Source of the DNA: Triglochin maritima
Lineage: Eukaryota; Streptophyta; Magnoliopsida; Alismatales; Juncaginaceae
Direction: 5' to 3'
Assembly: GCA_963682175.1 (NCBI GenBank)
Contig: OY821771.1
Location: 26,618,201 to 26,682,200 of the forward strand
DNA length: 64,000 nt
Made by a program: the position numbers and the translations under genes. The notes under the pieces were generated by a model. That model made no database searches, was not told the DNA's origin, and was given only the letters and a program-made list of their open reading frames with translations. Shown here in pieces: positions 11,222 through 22,759 of the stretch. How positions within the stretch are numbered: position 1 is the first letter of the stretch; each line of letters opens with the position of its first letter.

Positions 11222-11240
11222 GAACAAGGCTCTGATACCA
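11222..11240 (-). promoter_or_regulatory. Primer-binding site, tRNA-iMet type
   Basis: On the minus strand TGGTATCAGAGCCTTGTTC, two bases after the end of the 5' LTR. TGGTATCAGAGC is the standard plant Copia site for initiator tRNA-Met. Confidence 0.9.
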
Positions 11241-11242
11241 AA

Positions 11243-12779
11243 TGTAGGATCGTGTGGGTCTATGGGTCCACAAACTAATCACGATTAAGCCCTAATTAAC
11301 TACTTGGTTGATTGATCAAAGAATTGCAGCGGAAATTAAAAACAAATCAAACACAAGTAGGAAAGCAATGCAAACCACACAAGAAGACACCGGATTTACA
11401 GAGGTTCGGCCGCGCCTACGTCCTCTCTTGCAATCCCCTCTCGAATCCCCGTTCGAGCTCCTCTTGCGTCTTCACTATGCCTCCCCATTCCGGGCCGGGA
11501 GCAACGCCTTTTACAAGTCTTCAAGCTCGCGAACAACCCTCGCCGAGCTTGGCACCACCTCTTACAAACCGAGAGAATCACTTCGGGCTTTCACCGAAAT
11601 CCTTGCTTCTTTGTCTTGGGCTTTCACCAAGACCCTTGCTCACTTTACAACAATGGTGACTGAGTGGAACTCACTCTCTAATTGAGCACAACAATTGCTA
11701 GTATGATGATTGATGAAGGATGTGGAAATTAGGCTTTGGATGACTAATTTGGAGCTTTGAGGTTGTGGAAAATCTCACTATAAGTTTGACACTTTGGAGT
11801 TGTGAAATCTTGTGGAAAACTAAGTGTGAACCTCTATTTATAAGCTCCTAAAGATTTCTAGCAGTTTGGACAAGATTTGATTGGGTTTTGTGCAAGATAC
11901 ACAAAACAGAAAATCGGGTTTAGAAATCTGTCCAGAAACGGTCGACCGAAAGGTGTATCGGTCGACCGAACCCTTGAGTCTGTTGATGGATCGGTTGACC
12001 GAACATAGGTACTGGTCGACCGAATCACTTAAGTTCTCTAGGTCAACGGTCGACCGAGCAGGTACCGGTCGACCGAACTACTGGGTTCGGTAGAGAGAAA
12101 TCTTGATCGGTTGGACAAACTTGTGTCGACCGATAGCAGGTAGATTTTACCTATTTGAACGGTCGACCGAACTAGGCAAATGGTTCGACCGGTTCTAATG
12201 TATATGGGGGTGTATATTGAGAAAAATGTGTATGCGACCGTTGTATAATACGACAAATAAAACGGTCGCATTTTTACCAAAAACAGCAAACGAAACGGTC
12301 GACCGAACAGGTCTGGGTAATCGGTTAAATAGATGTGTGATCGGTTGAACGGATTGGTCTGGTATAACAAAAATTGTGTATAACCGGTCGACCGAAAGGT
12401 GAACGGTCGACCAAACTCAGGCAGACTAGCGACCAATGTTTTAGGTGTTTAGGTGATCTAATGGAGTCCAAATTATATGATATTTTGTGTGTGACTCCTA
12501 AAAGGAACCTAGTGTGTGAATGCATGCATATTAGCTTAAGTTATGCTCAATTCACATAAGTTCCTAATTCTCAAAGAAAGGTAAAATTACATGTCTTCAA
12601 TCCTAGCTTGATTACATGTCTTGACTTGATTTTTCTTCTTTCTTGAGTCTTGATCACCTGTAGATGTTAGCACAATACAACATGTATACTATTATACTAC
12701 ATGTGCTAATATACATGTCCTTATTAAGATTAGGTTTAATTACATCATCAAAATACGGATTAAGGCCAAAAAGCCAACA
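11243..12779 (-). repeat. 5' LTR of the nested Sirevirus relative
   Basis: 1537 bases, differing from 7785-9339 at about 17 places including one lost palindrome unit. Same TATA and palindrome layout. Confidence 0.92.
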
Positions 12780-12787
12780 CGAGGCAC

Positions 12788-15781
12788 ATGACGGGAGACC
12801 ACTCTATGTTCAAAACATTGAAATCAAAGAAAGGTGGAACCGTCACATTTGGGGATAATTCTAAAGGTCACATTATTGGCATCGGCGATGTTGGTAATGA
12901 CTCTACTACTCAAATTCAAAATGTGCTTCTTCTTGATGGTTTAAAACATAATTTACTTAGTGTTAGTCAATTAACCGATAAAGAATTCTTAGTTGTCTTT
13001 GATCAACACATCGTATACATCATTTCTAAAGCTACTTTGAAAACCACTTTTAAAGGATATAGATATGGAAATGTTTATGTTGTGCATGTCGATAGCATTG
13101 ACTCATTTTCTAAGGAAACATGCTTAGTTGCTTCAAATGACGAATCTTGGTTATGGCATAAGAGGTTAGGCCACATTAGTATGAGCCAACTTCATAAACT
13201 TGCTAAATTTGACTTGGTAAGAGGATTGCCCAAATTGGATTTCAAGAAAAATAAACTTTGCAATGCTTGTGAATTTGGAAAACAATTTAAAAGTTCTTTC
13301 AAGTCTATTAACATGGTTTCTACTTCAAAACCTTTGGAAGTCTTGCATATGGATCTCTTTGGTCCATCTAGAACGTTAAGTCTAGGTGGCAAGAGATATG
13401 CATTTGTCATCATTGACGATTTTACTCGATTTACTTGGGTGTTGTTTCTTGCAAATAAGAATGAAGCTTTCAAACAATTTGAAAAATTTACAAAACGAAT
13501 TCAAAGAGAAAAAGGGTCTTTGATTTTGAAAATTCGTAGTGATCATGGTGGTGAATTTGAAAATGAAGGTTTTGAGGAATTTTGTGATTCTAATGGTATA
13601 GAACATACCTTTTCTTTCCCAAGAACTCCTCAACAAAATAGGGTAGTTGAAAGGAAGAATAGAACTCTTCAAGAAATGTCAAGAACAATGCTTTGTGAAA
13701 ATGGCCTACCAAAGTATTTTTGGTGTGAAGCGGTTAACACGGCTTGTTACATTCTTAACCGTGTTTTGATTCGACCAAATTTAAACAAAACTCCATTTGA
13801 ACTTTGGTTTGGAAAACCCCCAAAAATTTCATATTTCAAAGCTTTTGGTTCTACATGTTTTGTTCTCAATACCAAAGATAATTTAGACAAATTTGATGCC
13901 AAATCCGATGAAGCAATATTTTTAGGATATTCAAGTAGAAGTAAAGCATATCGAGTTTATAACAAGAGAACTAGTTGTGTAGAAGAATCCATGCATGTTC
14001 ACTTTCAAGAAGAACCATGTAAGAATAATTCTAACATTGATGATGAACTTATTGACCATATTCGTGATATCACAACTCAAGAACAACCAAATGAAACATC
14101 TCAAGAAAAACAAGAGTTTCCAAAAGATTGGCAATATAAGAAGGATCATCCTAAGGATCTCGTAATTGGTGATGTATCAAAAGGAATTATTACTTGGTCT
14201 AATGCTCTTGTTATATGTGACTCATATGCATTTATATCTCAACTTGAACCTAAGAAAATAGAAGATGCATGTGATGATGAATTTTGGTTATTAGCTATGC
14301 ATGAAGAGTTAAACCAATTCATTCGTAATGATGTTTGGGAGCTTGTTCCGAGACCCAAAGATCAAACGGTAATTGGCACCAAGTGGGTTTTTCGAAACAA
14401 ACTTGATGAATCCGGGCAAGTGGTTAGAAACAAAGCTCGATTGGTCGCTCAAGGTTACAACCAAGAGGAAGGTATCGACTTTGATGAAACCTATGCTCCG
14501 GTTGCTCGATTAGAAGCAATTAGAATGTTATTAGCATATGCATCATACATGGATTTTAAACTCTTTCAAATGGATGTTAAAAGTGCATTTTTAAATGGTT
14601 TTATTATGGAAGAAGTTTATGTTAAACAACCACCCGGTTTTGTGAATGAAACATACCCGGATCATGTTTTCAAGCTTAAGAAGGCTCTTTATGGGCTTAA
14701 GCAAGCTCCTAGAGCTTGGTATGAAAGGTTGAAGACCTTTTTGCTTGAAAACGGATTCATCATGGGAAAAGTTGACACCACATTATTTACTAAGACCAAA
14801 GATAAAGATTTATTAATCGTACAAATATACGTTGACGACATTATCTTCGGTTCTACTAATGATTGTCTATGCCAAGAGTTTTCTAAGTCTATGCAAGGTG
14901 AATTTGAAATGAGCTTGATGGGTGAACTCAACTTCTTTCTTGGACTCCAAATCAAGCAAACCTTGGAGGGAAACTTCATCAACCAAACCAAATACACAAA
15001 AGAATTACTCAAACGATTTGGATATGAAGATAGCAAACCTCACAATACTCCCATGAGCACAAGCTTGAAATTGGATAAAGATGAAGAAGGCAAAGAAGTT
15101 GACATTAAAAAATATCGAGGTATGATCAGTTCACTTCTTTATTTAACCGCTAGTAGACCCGATATTATGTTTAGTGTTTGTCTTTGTTCTCGTTTTCAAT
15201 CTTGTCCTAAAGAATCTCACATGCATGCATTGAAAAGAATTTTTCGATATTTGAAAGCTACTTGTGACTTCGGATTGTTTTATCCCAAGACTCGATCTTT
15301 TGATCTCATTGCCTATAGTGATGCCGATTATGCCGGATGCAAATCCGATCGGAAAAGTACTAGTGGGACATGCCAATTCTTGGGAAAATCTTTAGTTTCT
15401 TGGTTTAGTAAGAAACAAAATAGTGTTGCACTCTCAACAACCGAAGCCGAGTATGTGGCCGCCGGATGTTGTTGTACACAAATCCTTTGGATGAGGCAAA
15501 CCCTCAAGGATTTGAGACTTGAGTTTCAAACTATACCCATTTTTTGTGATAATACAAGTGCTATAAACTTATCTAAAAATCCAATTCTTCATTCAAGAAC
15601 CAAGCATATAGATGTTCGCCATCACTTTCTTAGAAATCATGCTCTTAAAGGTGATATTGAATTACAATTTATTTCAACACATGATCAATTAGCGGATATA
15701 TTCACTAAACCATTGAATGTTGATCAATTTGATAAAATTAGACAAGAACTAGGGATGTGTAGTGCAAAAGAAATATTATAA
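12788..15781 (+). CDS. Copia pol polyprotein of the outer Sirevirus (protease tail, integrase, RT, RNase H)
   Basis: Makes the DNA copy and integrates it. The open frame begins inside the protease (MTGDHSMF) because the nested element removed the upstream codons; this ATG is not a native start. Domains by residue: protease tail 1-70; GAG-pre-integrase with H..H..C..C (about 124-165); integrase core with D189, D252 and E288 (35 residues between the last two, the D,D-35-E spacing); RT about 515-760 with AFLNG and YVDD at 681-684; RNase H with D845, E886, D921 and D970 in place. The stop is TAA. No internal stop or frameshift over 997 codons. QQNR replaces the usual QQNG before VVERKNR. It could be functional if expressed, but its own gag and priming sequences are gone. 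Confidence 0.9.
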   Translation: MTGDHSMFKTLKSKKGGTVTFGDNSKGHIIGIGDVGNDSTTQIQNVLLLDGLKHNLLSVSQLTDKEFLVVFDQHIVYIISKATLKTTFKGYRYGNVYVVHVDSIDSFSKETCLVASNDESWLWHKRLGHISMSQLHKLAKFDLVRGLPKLDFKKNKLCNACEFGKQFKSSFKSINMVSTSKPLEVLHMDLFGPSRTLSLGGKRYAFVIIDDFTRFTWVLFLANKNEAFKQFEKFTKRIQREKGSLILKIRSDHGGEFENEGFEEFCDSNGIEHTFSFPRTPQQNRVVERKNRTLQEMSRTMLCENGLPKYFWCEAVNTACYILNRVLIRPNLNKTPFELWFGKPPKISYFKAFGSTCFVLNTKDNLDKFDAKSDEAIFLGYSSRSKAYRVYNKRTSCVEESMHVHFQEEPCKNNSNIDDELIDHIRDITTQEQPNETSQEKQEFPKDWQYKKDHPKDLVIGDVSKGIITWSNALVICDSYAFISQLEPKKIEDACDDEFWLLAMHEELNQFIRNDVWELVPRPKDQTVIGTKWVFRNKLDESGQVVRNKARLVAQGYNQEEGIDFDETYAPVARLEAIRMLLAYASYMDFKLFQMDVKSAFLNGFIMEEVYVKQPPGFVNETYPDHVFKLKKALYGLKQAPRAWYERLKTFLLENGFIMGKVDTTLFTKTKDKDLLIVQIYVDDIIFGSTNDCLCQEFSKSMQGEFEMSLMGELNFFLGLQIKQTLEGNFINQTKYTKELLKRFGYEDSKPHNTPMSTSLKLDKDEEGKEVDIKKYRGMISSLLYLTASRPDIMFSVCLCSRFQSCPKESHMHALKRIFRYLKATCDFGLFYPKTRSFDLIAYSDADYAGCKSDRKSTSGTCQFLGKSLVSWFSKKQNSVALSTTEAEYVAAGCCCTQILWMRQTLKDLRLEFQTIPIFCDNTSAINLSKNPILHSRTKHIDVRHHFLRNHALKGDIELQFISTHDQLADIFTKPLNVDQFDKIRQELGMCSAKEIL

Positions 15782-15860
15782 TTCATCTCATTTGCTTAAA
15801 ATTCATTGCATTGTTTGCTGTGTTTGTCTGTCCGCACAAAATGGATGACCGAACATGGTT

Positions 15861-16289
15861 CGGTAAACCGGATTGTGTCTAGACAGGGATTCGGACTTGG
15901 TCTGGATTCTCTGTTTCGGTACACCGTGCCTTACACGGTCGACCGACCGTTTTGCTGTGCTTTAATTAGAATTCTTCCCTGTTCCGAATCTATCGGTTAT
16001 CCGAACCCTGTTCGGACGACCGCGTCTCTTGGATGATTTTTGAATTCTTCGTTGACCCCTTTTTAAACGAATCTTGTTTTTGAATTCTTGGGTATCCGAT
16101 TTTTAATCGGATGACCGTTGTGGAAAGATTCTCCCACAACGGACGTCCGAACATGTGTCGGTAATCCGTTCACCTGTTGCAGTAGAGCTTTGATACTTAC
16201 TGTTATCTTTGTGATGGTATACCGACTCCTGTTCGGTCGACCGAGAGGCGACATTTTCTAGCCGTTGGAACTGGTCCAACGGTCTTCCG
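15861..16289 (+). promoter_or_regulatory. Second CGG-N4-CCG palindrome cluster, between pol and the env-like ORF
   Basis: Exact sites at 15861, 15917, 15936, 15994, 16013, 16108, 16140, 16159, 16234 and 16280: ten in 429 bases, about 0.1 expected by chance. Variants such as CGGTAAACCG, CGGTTATCCG and CGGACGTCCG match the LTR type. The cluster ends about 200 bases before the env-like ATG; an AT-rich TCTATATTTTTGG near 16353 could act as a TATA element. I infer an internal promoter. Confidence 0.7.
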
Positions 16290-16493
16290 AGGCAATTATG
16301 GATGACCGTTGGACACGTTTTTTCAAGTTTGCACACCCCTTTATTCTCCGATCTTCTATATTTTTGGCTACCCTCTTACATTTCTATCATCCCCAAAGCC
16401 AAAAATCTTCCTAAGCACACTTTTGCTTCCTCCTTTCTCACTTCAAACCCTTTCCAACTTCAAAACATTTCATCACTTCCTCCATTCCTCTTC

Positions 16494-17882
16494 ATGGGTC
16501 CAAGAAAAATTTGCACTTCCAAGAAGGCGGTGGAACCACCGACGAAACCAACAACTAGGAGAGGAAAGAAACCCGCTCCACCGGCAAAGAAGACAAGGCT
16601 CAACCCCGACATACCATCTTCTTCTACTAATCCGGCGAGCGAACCCGTCGACGAGTATCTTCGGCCCTACAACAAAGGCATCTTCTACAATCAAAAGGCG
16701 GAGGAGCACTACTACACTATTAGTGGTGCAAATCCAATTCCGGAGCGGAAGATCATCCTAAAAGATTTCGAGTCGATTGGTCTATCCACCTATTTCATGG
16801 TTGATAATCTTGGCATCTTCTTTCATGACAAACTTCCGGTCCCTTTCTCCACGGAAGCTTGTCGTCAATTTTATGCAAATCTCCGGGAGACCACCGCTCT
16901 TGATGGTACTCAAGCGGCGCTAACGACCCAAGTCGATTCCATCTCTTTCACTCTCACCGCCTCTCTACTCTCGGAGATCACCGGACTTCCTAGCGCCGGG
17001 GAGGACATCTACGATCTTTCTTGGGAGAATGCTTGTGGATCTATGAGTCAATTTCTGGAGGTGACTCAACCGGAAGTTCCTCACGATGGCAAGCTTTCCA
17101 TTCCTCATCTTCCGGTTGTTGGCCGTATTCTTTGCCGCTTCATTTCCACCAACCTTTTTGTGCGCAAAGGGCACCTCGACGAGCTTGGACATCAAATGAT
17201 GAAGTGCCTTTTCAACCTCTCTACCGAAACACGCACAAATTGGCCCTTGTTTATCATCAATCACATGATATACATTTCCCGGAAGAAGCGTAACTTTCTC
17301 CCTTTCCCCATGTTGATTTCGCTGGTCATCGATCACTTCAACATCCAATTCGACCGCGATCTCTTCAAATCATCCAAGACGGTCATCGACAAATACACTC
17401 TCAAAAGGATGCGCTCGGGGAAGCAAGCACATGTCGAAGAAGAAGTGGAAGACGACTCCTCTGAAAATGAGGATGATGATGTCTCTACCGATGCTCCACG
17501 TTGGTCTCCTCCTCCATATGATGCCGAAGTGAATCCTAATTGGGATCCTAGCTTGTCTCGTGGTCCACGGAGATACGTTCGTCCCGAATGGTCATACGGC
17601 ACCGATGCTCAATGGAACCAACCGGCATGGGCCTATCGTCATGAGAAGCTCTTGGACCGGAATTGCGAAGAGATTCACGAAGTTAGGAGTTTGGTAAATC
17701 GTAACTATCAAGGTATTCAAGACCTCACCTCCGACTTCCAAAACTTCCAATTATCGACGTCGAACTCGCTGAACGACATCCACAATCAAATTCGTGAGGT
17801 TGGAGACTCACGTCAAGCCTTTTTCGACTCGCAAAATGAGATGATGGAGCTTCTTCGAAACATGAACAAGCCGGACAACTAG
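16494..17882 (+). CDS. Env-like third ORF of the Sirevirus (plant transposon protein-like)
   Basis: About 462 residues from MGPRKICTSKK. An upstream in-frame ATG at 16302 would add 64 hydrophobic residues, but it lies in the leader next to the palindromes, so 16494 is preferred; the longer form is possible. N-terminus: basic, Pro/Lys-rich (about 1-50). Middle (about 75-330): a fold resembling the domain named 'putative plant transposon protein', with a FYANL-type motif and SLLSEITGLP. Then an acidic stretch (EEEVEDDSSENEDDD), a Trp/Pro-rich linker, and a C-terminal coiled coil (about 400-455). Sireviruses often carry an env-like ORF here, but no clear signal peptide or transmembrane anchor is seen in the 462-residue form. 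Role unknown. Confidence 0.75.
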   Translation: MGPRKICTSKKAVEPPTKPTTRRGKKPAPPAKKTRLNPDIPSSSTNPASEPVDEYLRPYNKGIFYNQKAEEHYYTISGANPIPERKIILKDFESIGLSTYFMVDNLGIFFHDKLPVPFSTEACRQFYANLRETTALDGTQAALTTQVDSISFTLTASLLSEITGLPSAGEDIYDLSWENACGSMSQFLEVTQPEVPHDGKLSIPHLPVVGRILCRFISTNLFVRKGHLDELGHQMMKCLFNLSTETRTNWPLFIINHMIYISRKKRNFLPFPMLISLVIDHFNIQFDRDLFKSSKTVIDKYTLKRMRSGKQAHVEEEVEDDSSENEDDDVSTDAPRWSPPPYDAEVNPNWDPSLSRGPRRYVRPEWSYGTDAQWNQPAWAYRHEKLLDRNCEEIHEVRSLVNRNYQGIQDLTSDFQNFQLSTSNSLNDIHNQIREVGDSRQAFFDSQNEMMELLRNMNKPDN

Positions 17883-18073
17883 CCTATCTTTGTTGCTTGT
17901 TCTTGCTTCTTGTTGTTTGTTGTGTTTTTTTGCTCTGTTATTTGCTTATGTGTGTTTGCTTTTGCATTGGCTTTATGCCTTATCTTCCCTCTTAAGTAAT
18001 GAAATTTCATTTTTTTCATATTGTGTGTCTTTTTGTCCCCAACTTTCATTGCAATGTTCTTTTTTATGGATGT

Positions 18074-18227
18074 CAAAAGGGGGAGAACAAATGGATACAA
18101 ATTGCCTAATTCAAATATATGAAACTCATGCATTGAGTAAGGGGGAGTTAACATATATTTTGCATATTGAGAGGGGGAGCACTTACACAATTTGACATTA
18201 GTTTGTCATCATCAAAAAGGGGGAGAT
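18074..18227 (+). promoter_or_regulatory. Multiple polypurine tracts before the 3' LTR
   Basis: Four AG-rich runs each containing GGGGGAG, at about 18077, 18139, 18173 and 18216. The last, AAAAAGGGGGAGAT, abuts the LTR. Same arrangement as in the nested element. Confidence 0.8.
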
Positions 18228-19436
18228 TGTTGGCTTTTTGGCCCTTTAATCTTAATTTTGATGATTAACAAACTAATAGTATGCATAACTTCAATTACAA
18301 CATCACACACATCATATTATCAAATTGCATAGATATTGTGTATTCCTAACAATGTAGGTGATCAAACCAAGGGACTAATCAACTTCAAGATCAAGGCTCA
18401 AGACTTGTAATCAAAGCTCAAGGACTTCATATGTAATTTTCCATTTATTTGAGTTGTAGGATCAAATGTACACTTGATGCACAAAAGGATAAACCCGTCT
18501 GCCGCGGTCGACCGTATCCACATCGGTTTACCGAACAAGGTTCCCAACGGATAACCGAGTGTCTCTCGGTGAACCGTTCCTTATAGAGTCAGTAAACCCT
18601 TGATCTCCTGGAACCCTTGTGTCGGTGTACCGAACCTTATTCGGTCAACCGTTCCCTATAGAGTCAGTAAAACTTGATCTCCTGGAATCCTCGTTTCGGT
18701 GTACCGAAAGTTGCTCGGTCAACCGTCTTCTTAGAATCAGTAGAAAACTTGATCTCCTGGAAGCATTGTTTCGGTGTACCGAACCATACCCGGTCGACCG
18801 TGTCCCTATTCCCAGTAGCTTCGAATACTTCTCTGGACATCTCTATTCGGTCTTCCGAAGAGAGCTCGGTCATCCGAACTTCTATGTGTCTTTAGGCCTA
18901 AACCGACTTCATCTTATTGGCCCACGTGGCACAACTAACTCCACCAGACTTATATTTTGTCGTTTAGCCACATCTTTGAAACATCCATATCGGTCTACCG
19001 ATGGATTGTCGGATTACCGAGTTGTTCTTAGATATAAGATCGTAACGGCTATTTTTCCACGTAATATTTCGACCGTTATCGATAAACCAATTTCACACAC
19101 TATGTCAGCCGAAAATCCGCACATGTATCGGTCAACCGAACATATCACGGTCTACCGAACATGTTCACCGAGTCGCACCAAATCTTTACTGTCCACTCTT
19201 GAACGGTGCACCGAAGTGATCTCGGTCAACCGAAATTAATTATCCGTTATTAGGAAAAGTTACTGGAAGTTGGTAAACGGTTATCCGACCTATATTCGGT
19301 TAACCGAGTTCTTGTTTCTGACCACTTCTTCGGACTACCGTGTTTCCAACGGTCGACCGAATATGTCTCGATTTCTGCCCGAGCTTAAGTCACATCTTGT
19401 TTTCACTTGGTCCACTCCTCACCAACTTACCATAAC

Positions 19437-22213
19437 TGTAACGCCCCCGATCTCGCAGGTACGCACACTAGGAAAGACTACAAGTGTCTCGATCAGAGAC
19501 CTCCGCGACGACCGAAGGAGTTACAAAAGACAGACCAAACAACAACTCGACAATACGTAGAGAGATCATACATTGATAGACTAGCATAAAACATAACTGA
19601 AAAGTGAGAGAATATCCATATATGGTAAGAAGGTCAAATACATTACACCGAGTTCAAAGGGAAATACATCGTAAATAATGCGGAAGCAAAAGACAAACTG
19701 AAGAATATGGTCGACGTGTCCCTCGTGTACAGAATCTTCGACTACTCGTCCAGTCCGCCCTGTGGAAACCTAAGTACCTGCAAGCACCGCATTAATAAAT
19801 GCGTGAGTTTTCAATTAAGAAAACTCAGTATGCCTCAGCCAATACAAATGAAATAAATATGACACATGCAAGAAGTCTAACTAAGACTAGCAGCAGTCGA
19901 ACAGAAACAAGTGCACGGAATGCATCAGAAGGGCAATGACTCCACCAGCCATGCCTGCCGGGCGCACCCGACGCGTTCCTCGTAAGGAACCAGAACACCA
20001 GCCTCGCTGGTCAGAGGTGGTCACCCGTCGGTGACCCACCGCTCGGCACAAAGCGGTGCGCCGGTTAGATGTCCCAACTCGTGGAAAATAACCTACATGG
20101 TGCCATCGCGACATTGGGTCCACCTAACCTGAGACAGAATGGCAGCGCGCATGCCCAGGACTTATCTTAGGCCTGACCCTCACATAGGGGTCTTAATCGG
20201 GTGGCCTCTGAAGCTAGAGGACCCACCCGTGGCCCGTCGGCCCAGAAACAGAACGTGCCTAGAATTACTCCATTAGATTAGATGCAATGCAACTACCACA
20301 ACGCATATAGTCTAGTACATCTAAAATATTCAGAATGAGTTCAATGGAGGGTATGCAATATCTCCCTCAAACTCTAAGCCAAAACAGAATTTAAATTCAT
20401 CCACACCACACGAATTTTAAACAATTAGCATCATGGATTATCATGCAAGAATATATAGTCTGAAATCAGTAACAAATGGGGAACCATCCAGCAACTAAAT
20501 GATGTATGATTATGCATGAATATATGGTCTGAAATCAGTAACAAATCGTCGATGATCATGCATGAATATATGGTCTGAAATCAGTAACAAATTATGGATG
20601 ATCATGCAAGAATATATGGTCTGAAATCAGTAACAACTTGGGGAATAATCCAGCAACTAAATGATGTACGAATATGCAAAGTCTTAGCAGCAATCCGAGT
20701 CATGAACTTTCCTATTTCCAGCAACCTAATGATGCATGAACATGCGTCACCTTAACCTAAAATTAAATAGGACTTAAACCCTACATTCAGCAACTAAAGA
20801 GGAATGAAATATGCAACATCTACCAGCAAGCAAATCAGTAAGCACTGGATGAAATCCAACAACAATCCGGTTGACTGAATATGCAATGTTTTTGGTAATA
20901 ATGCAGCCATGCAATATTCCTATTTCCAGCAACCTATTGATGCATGAAATATGCGGCTTGTAATCAACAAGAAAAATCAGGAAATAAACCTTGTGTCCAG
21001 AACTAAAGATGTTTAGATATACAACAACATAACAGCAATTAAAGATGAAGAATCATGCAAATCCCGCAGCTAAATAGGCATGCATATGTAGCATCACGGT
21101 AATAACAAAACATGGGAATTAATGCACGAAATTAACTATCTAAATCATACACAAACATAGGGTATCTTAACAGCAAGGTAAACCAGAGAATGATCATGAA
21201 ATCCATCAATATAATCACATCTACAACTAGCAAGCAGCCAGAAATCTATTAGAATCTAAGGTAAAACACACAACCCAACCAGGCTGAGATTTCATCTCGC
21301 ATGTGTGCCCCAGAAACCTGACCAGACATCCCCCTTGGTGCTGGATGAAGCTCCATCCGACACCCCCACCTATTATCCTACATTTGGACCAGAAGCATAC
21401 AAGAGGTGCAACATACGTTAATACCCGTCCAGCAGCACACATAAACCACAACTTAATCAAGTTAATAAGGCAACAACCCCCAACCACCTCATTGTTTGAG
21501 TTACCACTTACTACCCGCATGGATTGTTCAATCAAACCCGAAGGTTGCTGATGCTGGACAGCCTCCAATCCAGCCCCCAAGCCTTATGCTACACTAATGG
21601 CTAGAGACATACCTGAAGGATAGAAGATGTTGAGCTAAACCGGATGCACCAAGATTTCCCCTAGCCGCACGCAAGGAGCTCCTCCGAATTCTTCTTCCAA
21701 GTTGCTGGAATTGCTGGGGAGATTTTCGGTGGTGGTGTGGAGAGGAGAGGGAGGTAGGGTCGGCTGGATGTGGGCTTAAATAGGTGCAAGTTTGGAAGGA
21801 GCAATTAACAATAAGGCAAGAGATAATTGGCTTTGATGGCCAATCAGCACTTTCCTTTAGGCAACCAATTCAAATATTTTGCAAATCTCAAGAGATTTGC
21901 TCTTGCTGATGTGGCATCCACGTCACCCAGCCTTCACACCTCAGCCCTAAATGCCTACTCAAAGCACAAGCCAAACCACACACATGAATTCCACTCGATC
22001 GACCCGGTTAAGTCAATCGATTGGAAAACTGCCTGACGGTCGAACCCGTCCATGAGTCGCATTGACTCGCCCAAAAAGGAAACTTTTCCCCGAAAGGAAG
22101 CTTTTCCAAAACAAAGCATAAAATCACACAACTAACATCATTCATCAAGAAAACACAAACTCGGGCGTAAGGATGGATAAGACTTAATAAGGTACCGGAG
22201 AGCGGGTCTTACA
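19437..22213 (+). mobile_element. Gypsy-type solo LTR, 2.8 kb, nested in the Sirevirus 3' LTR
   Basis: Starts TGTAACGCCCCCGATC, ends GCGGGTCTTACA, with perfect TSD ATAAC (19432-19436 and 22214-22218). No internal LTR pair, primer site or coding region was seen, so it is a solo LTR left by recombination. The TGTAACxCCCC start and large size suggest a Tekay-like chromovirus, but that is inference. A related copy lies inverted at 55142-61590. Confidence 0.85.
20430..20640 (+). repeat. Short tandem-like array inside the Gypsy-type LTR
   Basis: Four copies of a unit containing GAATATATGGTCTGAAATCA at about 20450, 20517, 20565 and 20613. The last three are spaced 48 bases apart. Confidence 0.75.
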
Positions 22214-22759
22214 ATAACGGCTCTATTTGTTTTGAAGGCTATATAAGCTTCACTTAAGAGACACATTCATAACCTTACTTGCCAAATATCAATCCTACTC
22301 TTGTGCTCTCAATCTTCAAGCCTTCAAAGCTCCACCAACTCTCATACTTCCACTTAATTCACTCCAAGCCTAAATAATATCCTTGAGTGCATTCAAGTTA
22401 GAGTTCAACAACCACATTCAATTTCCATCGTGTTGTAAAGCTTCGAGGAAGCACCCTCTCGGGTTGTGAGAGGAGATCCGAGCAAGGCGAGGGTGTTCGC
22501 AAGGCTCCGATTGTAAGAGGGTTTATCTTCGACCCGGAACGAAGATAATAGTGAATTCTCGAGTAGGGATCGGAGGATCGATCGGAACTTGAGGAGAGGA
22601 CTAGATCACGGTGGTGTGATCGAACCTCTATAAATCTCCGGAGTCATCTTGTGGTTTGCATTCTTTCCCTTATTGTTTTAATTGTGCAATAGTATAAGAA
22701 AATTAGGAGATAATCTATTCACCCCCCTCTAGATTAGTGACCGATTAACTTACAGTAAT

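Larger units (their letters stand above)
7785..12779 (-). mobile_element. Nested gag-only Sirevirus relative (non-autonomous), minus strand
   Basis: Flanked by a perfect TSD CGAGG (7780-7784 and 12780-12784). Read on the minus strand it has a 5' LTR (11243-12779), a tRNA-Met primer site, one gag-like ORF, a set of polypurine tracts and a 3' LTR (7785-9339). There is no pol. The LTRs start TGTTGGCTTTTTGGCC like the outer element but otherwise form a different subfamily. Mobility would need pol from a relative. Confidence 0.92.
5552..22754 (+). mobile_element. Sirevirus-type Copia LTR retrotransposon with two nested insertions
   Basis: LTRs start TGTTGGC and end ACTTACA. A perfect 5-bp TSD GTAAT flanks the whole element (5547-5551 and 22755-22759). 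Order: truncated 5' LTR, gag tail, protease start, nested element, rest of pol, env-like ORF, polypurine tracts, 3' LTR. Gene order PR-INT-RT-RH is Copia; the long gag coiled coil, several PPTs and the env-like ORF are Sirevirus traits. The primer site, the end of the 5' LTR and most of gag are deleted, so it cannot move alone. The two LTRs differ at only about ten places over 1.49 kb, so insertion was recent. Confidence 0.9.
18228..22754 (+). repeat. 3' LTR of the outer Sirevirus, split by a solo LTR
   Basis: LTR sequence runs 18228-19436 and 22214-22754, about 1.75 kb in total. It repeats the palindrome cluster (about 18505-19361) and TATA (22240-22246). The inserted DNA separates cluster from TATA. 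The distal part (22490-22754) is the LTR end missing from the 5' copy. Confidence 0.9.
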
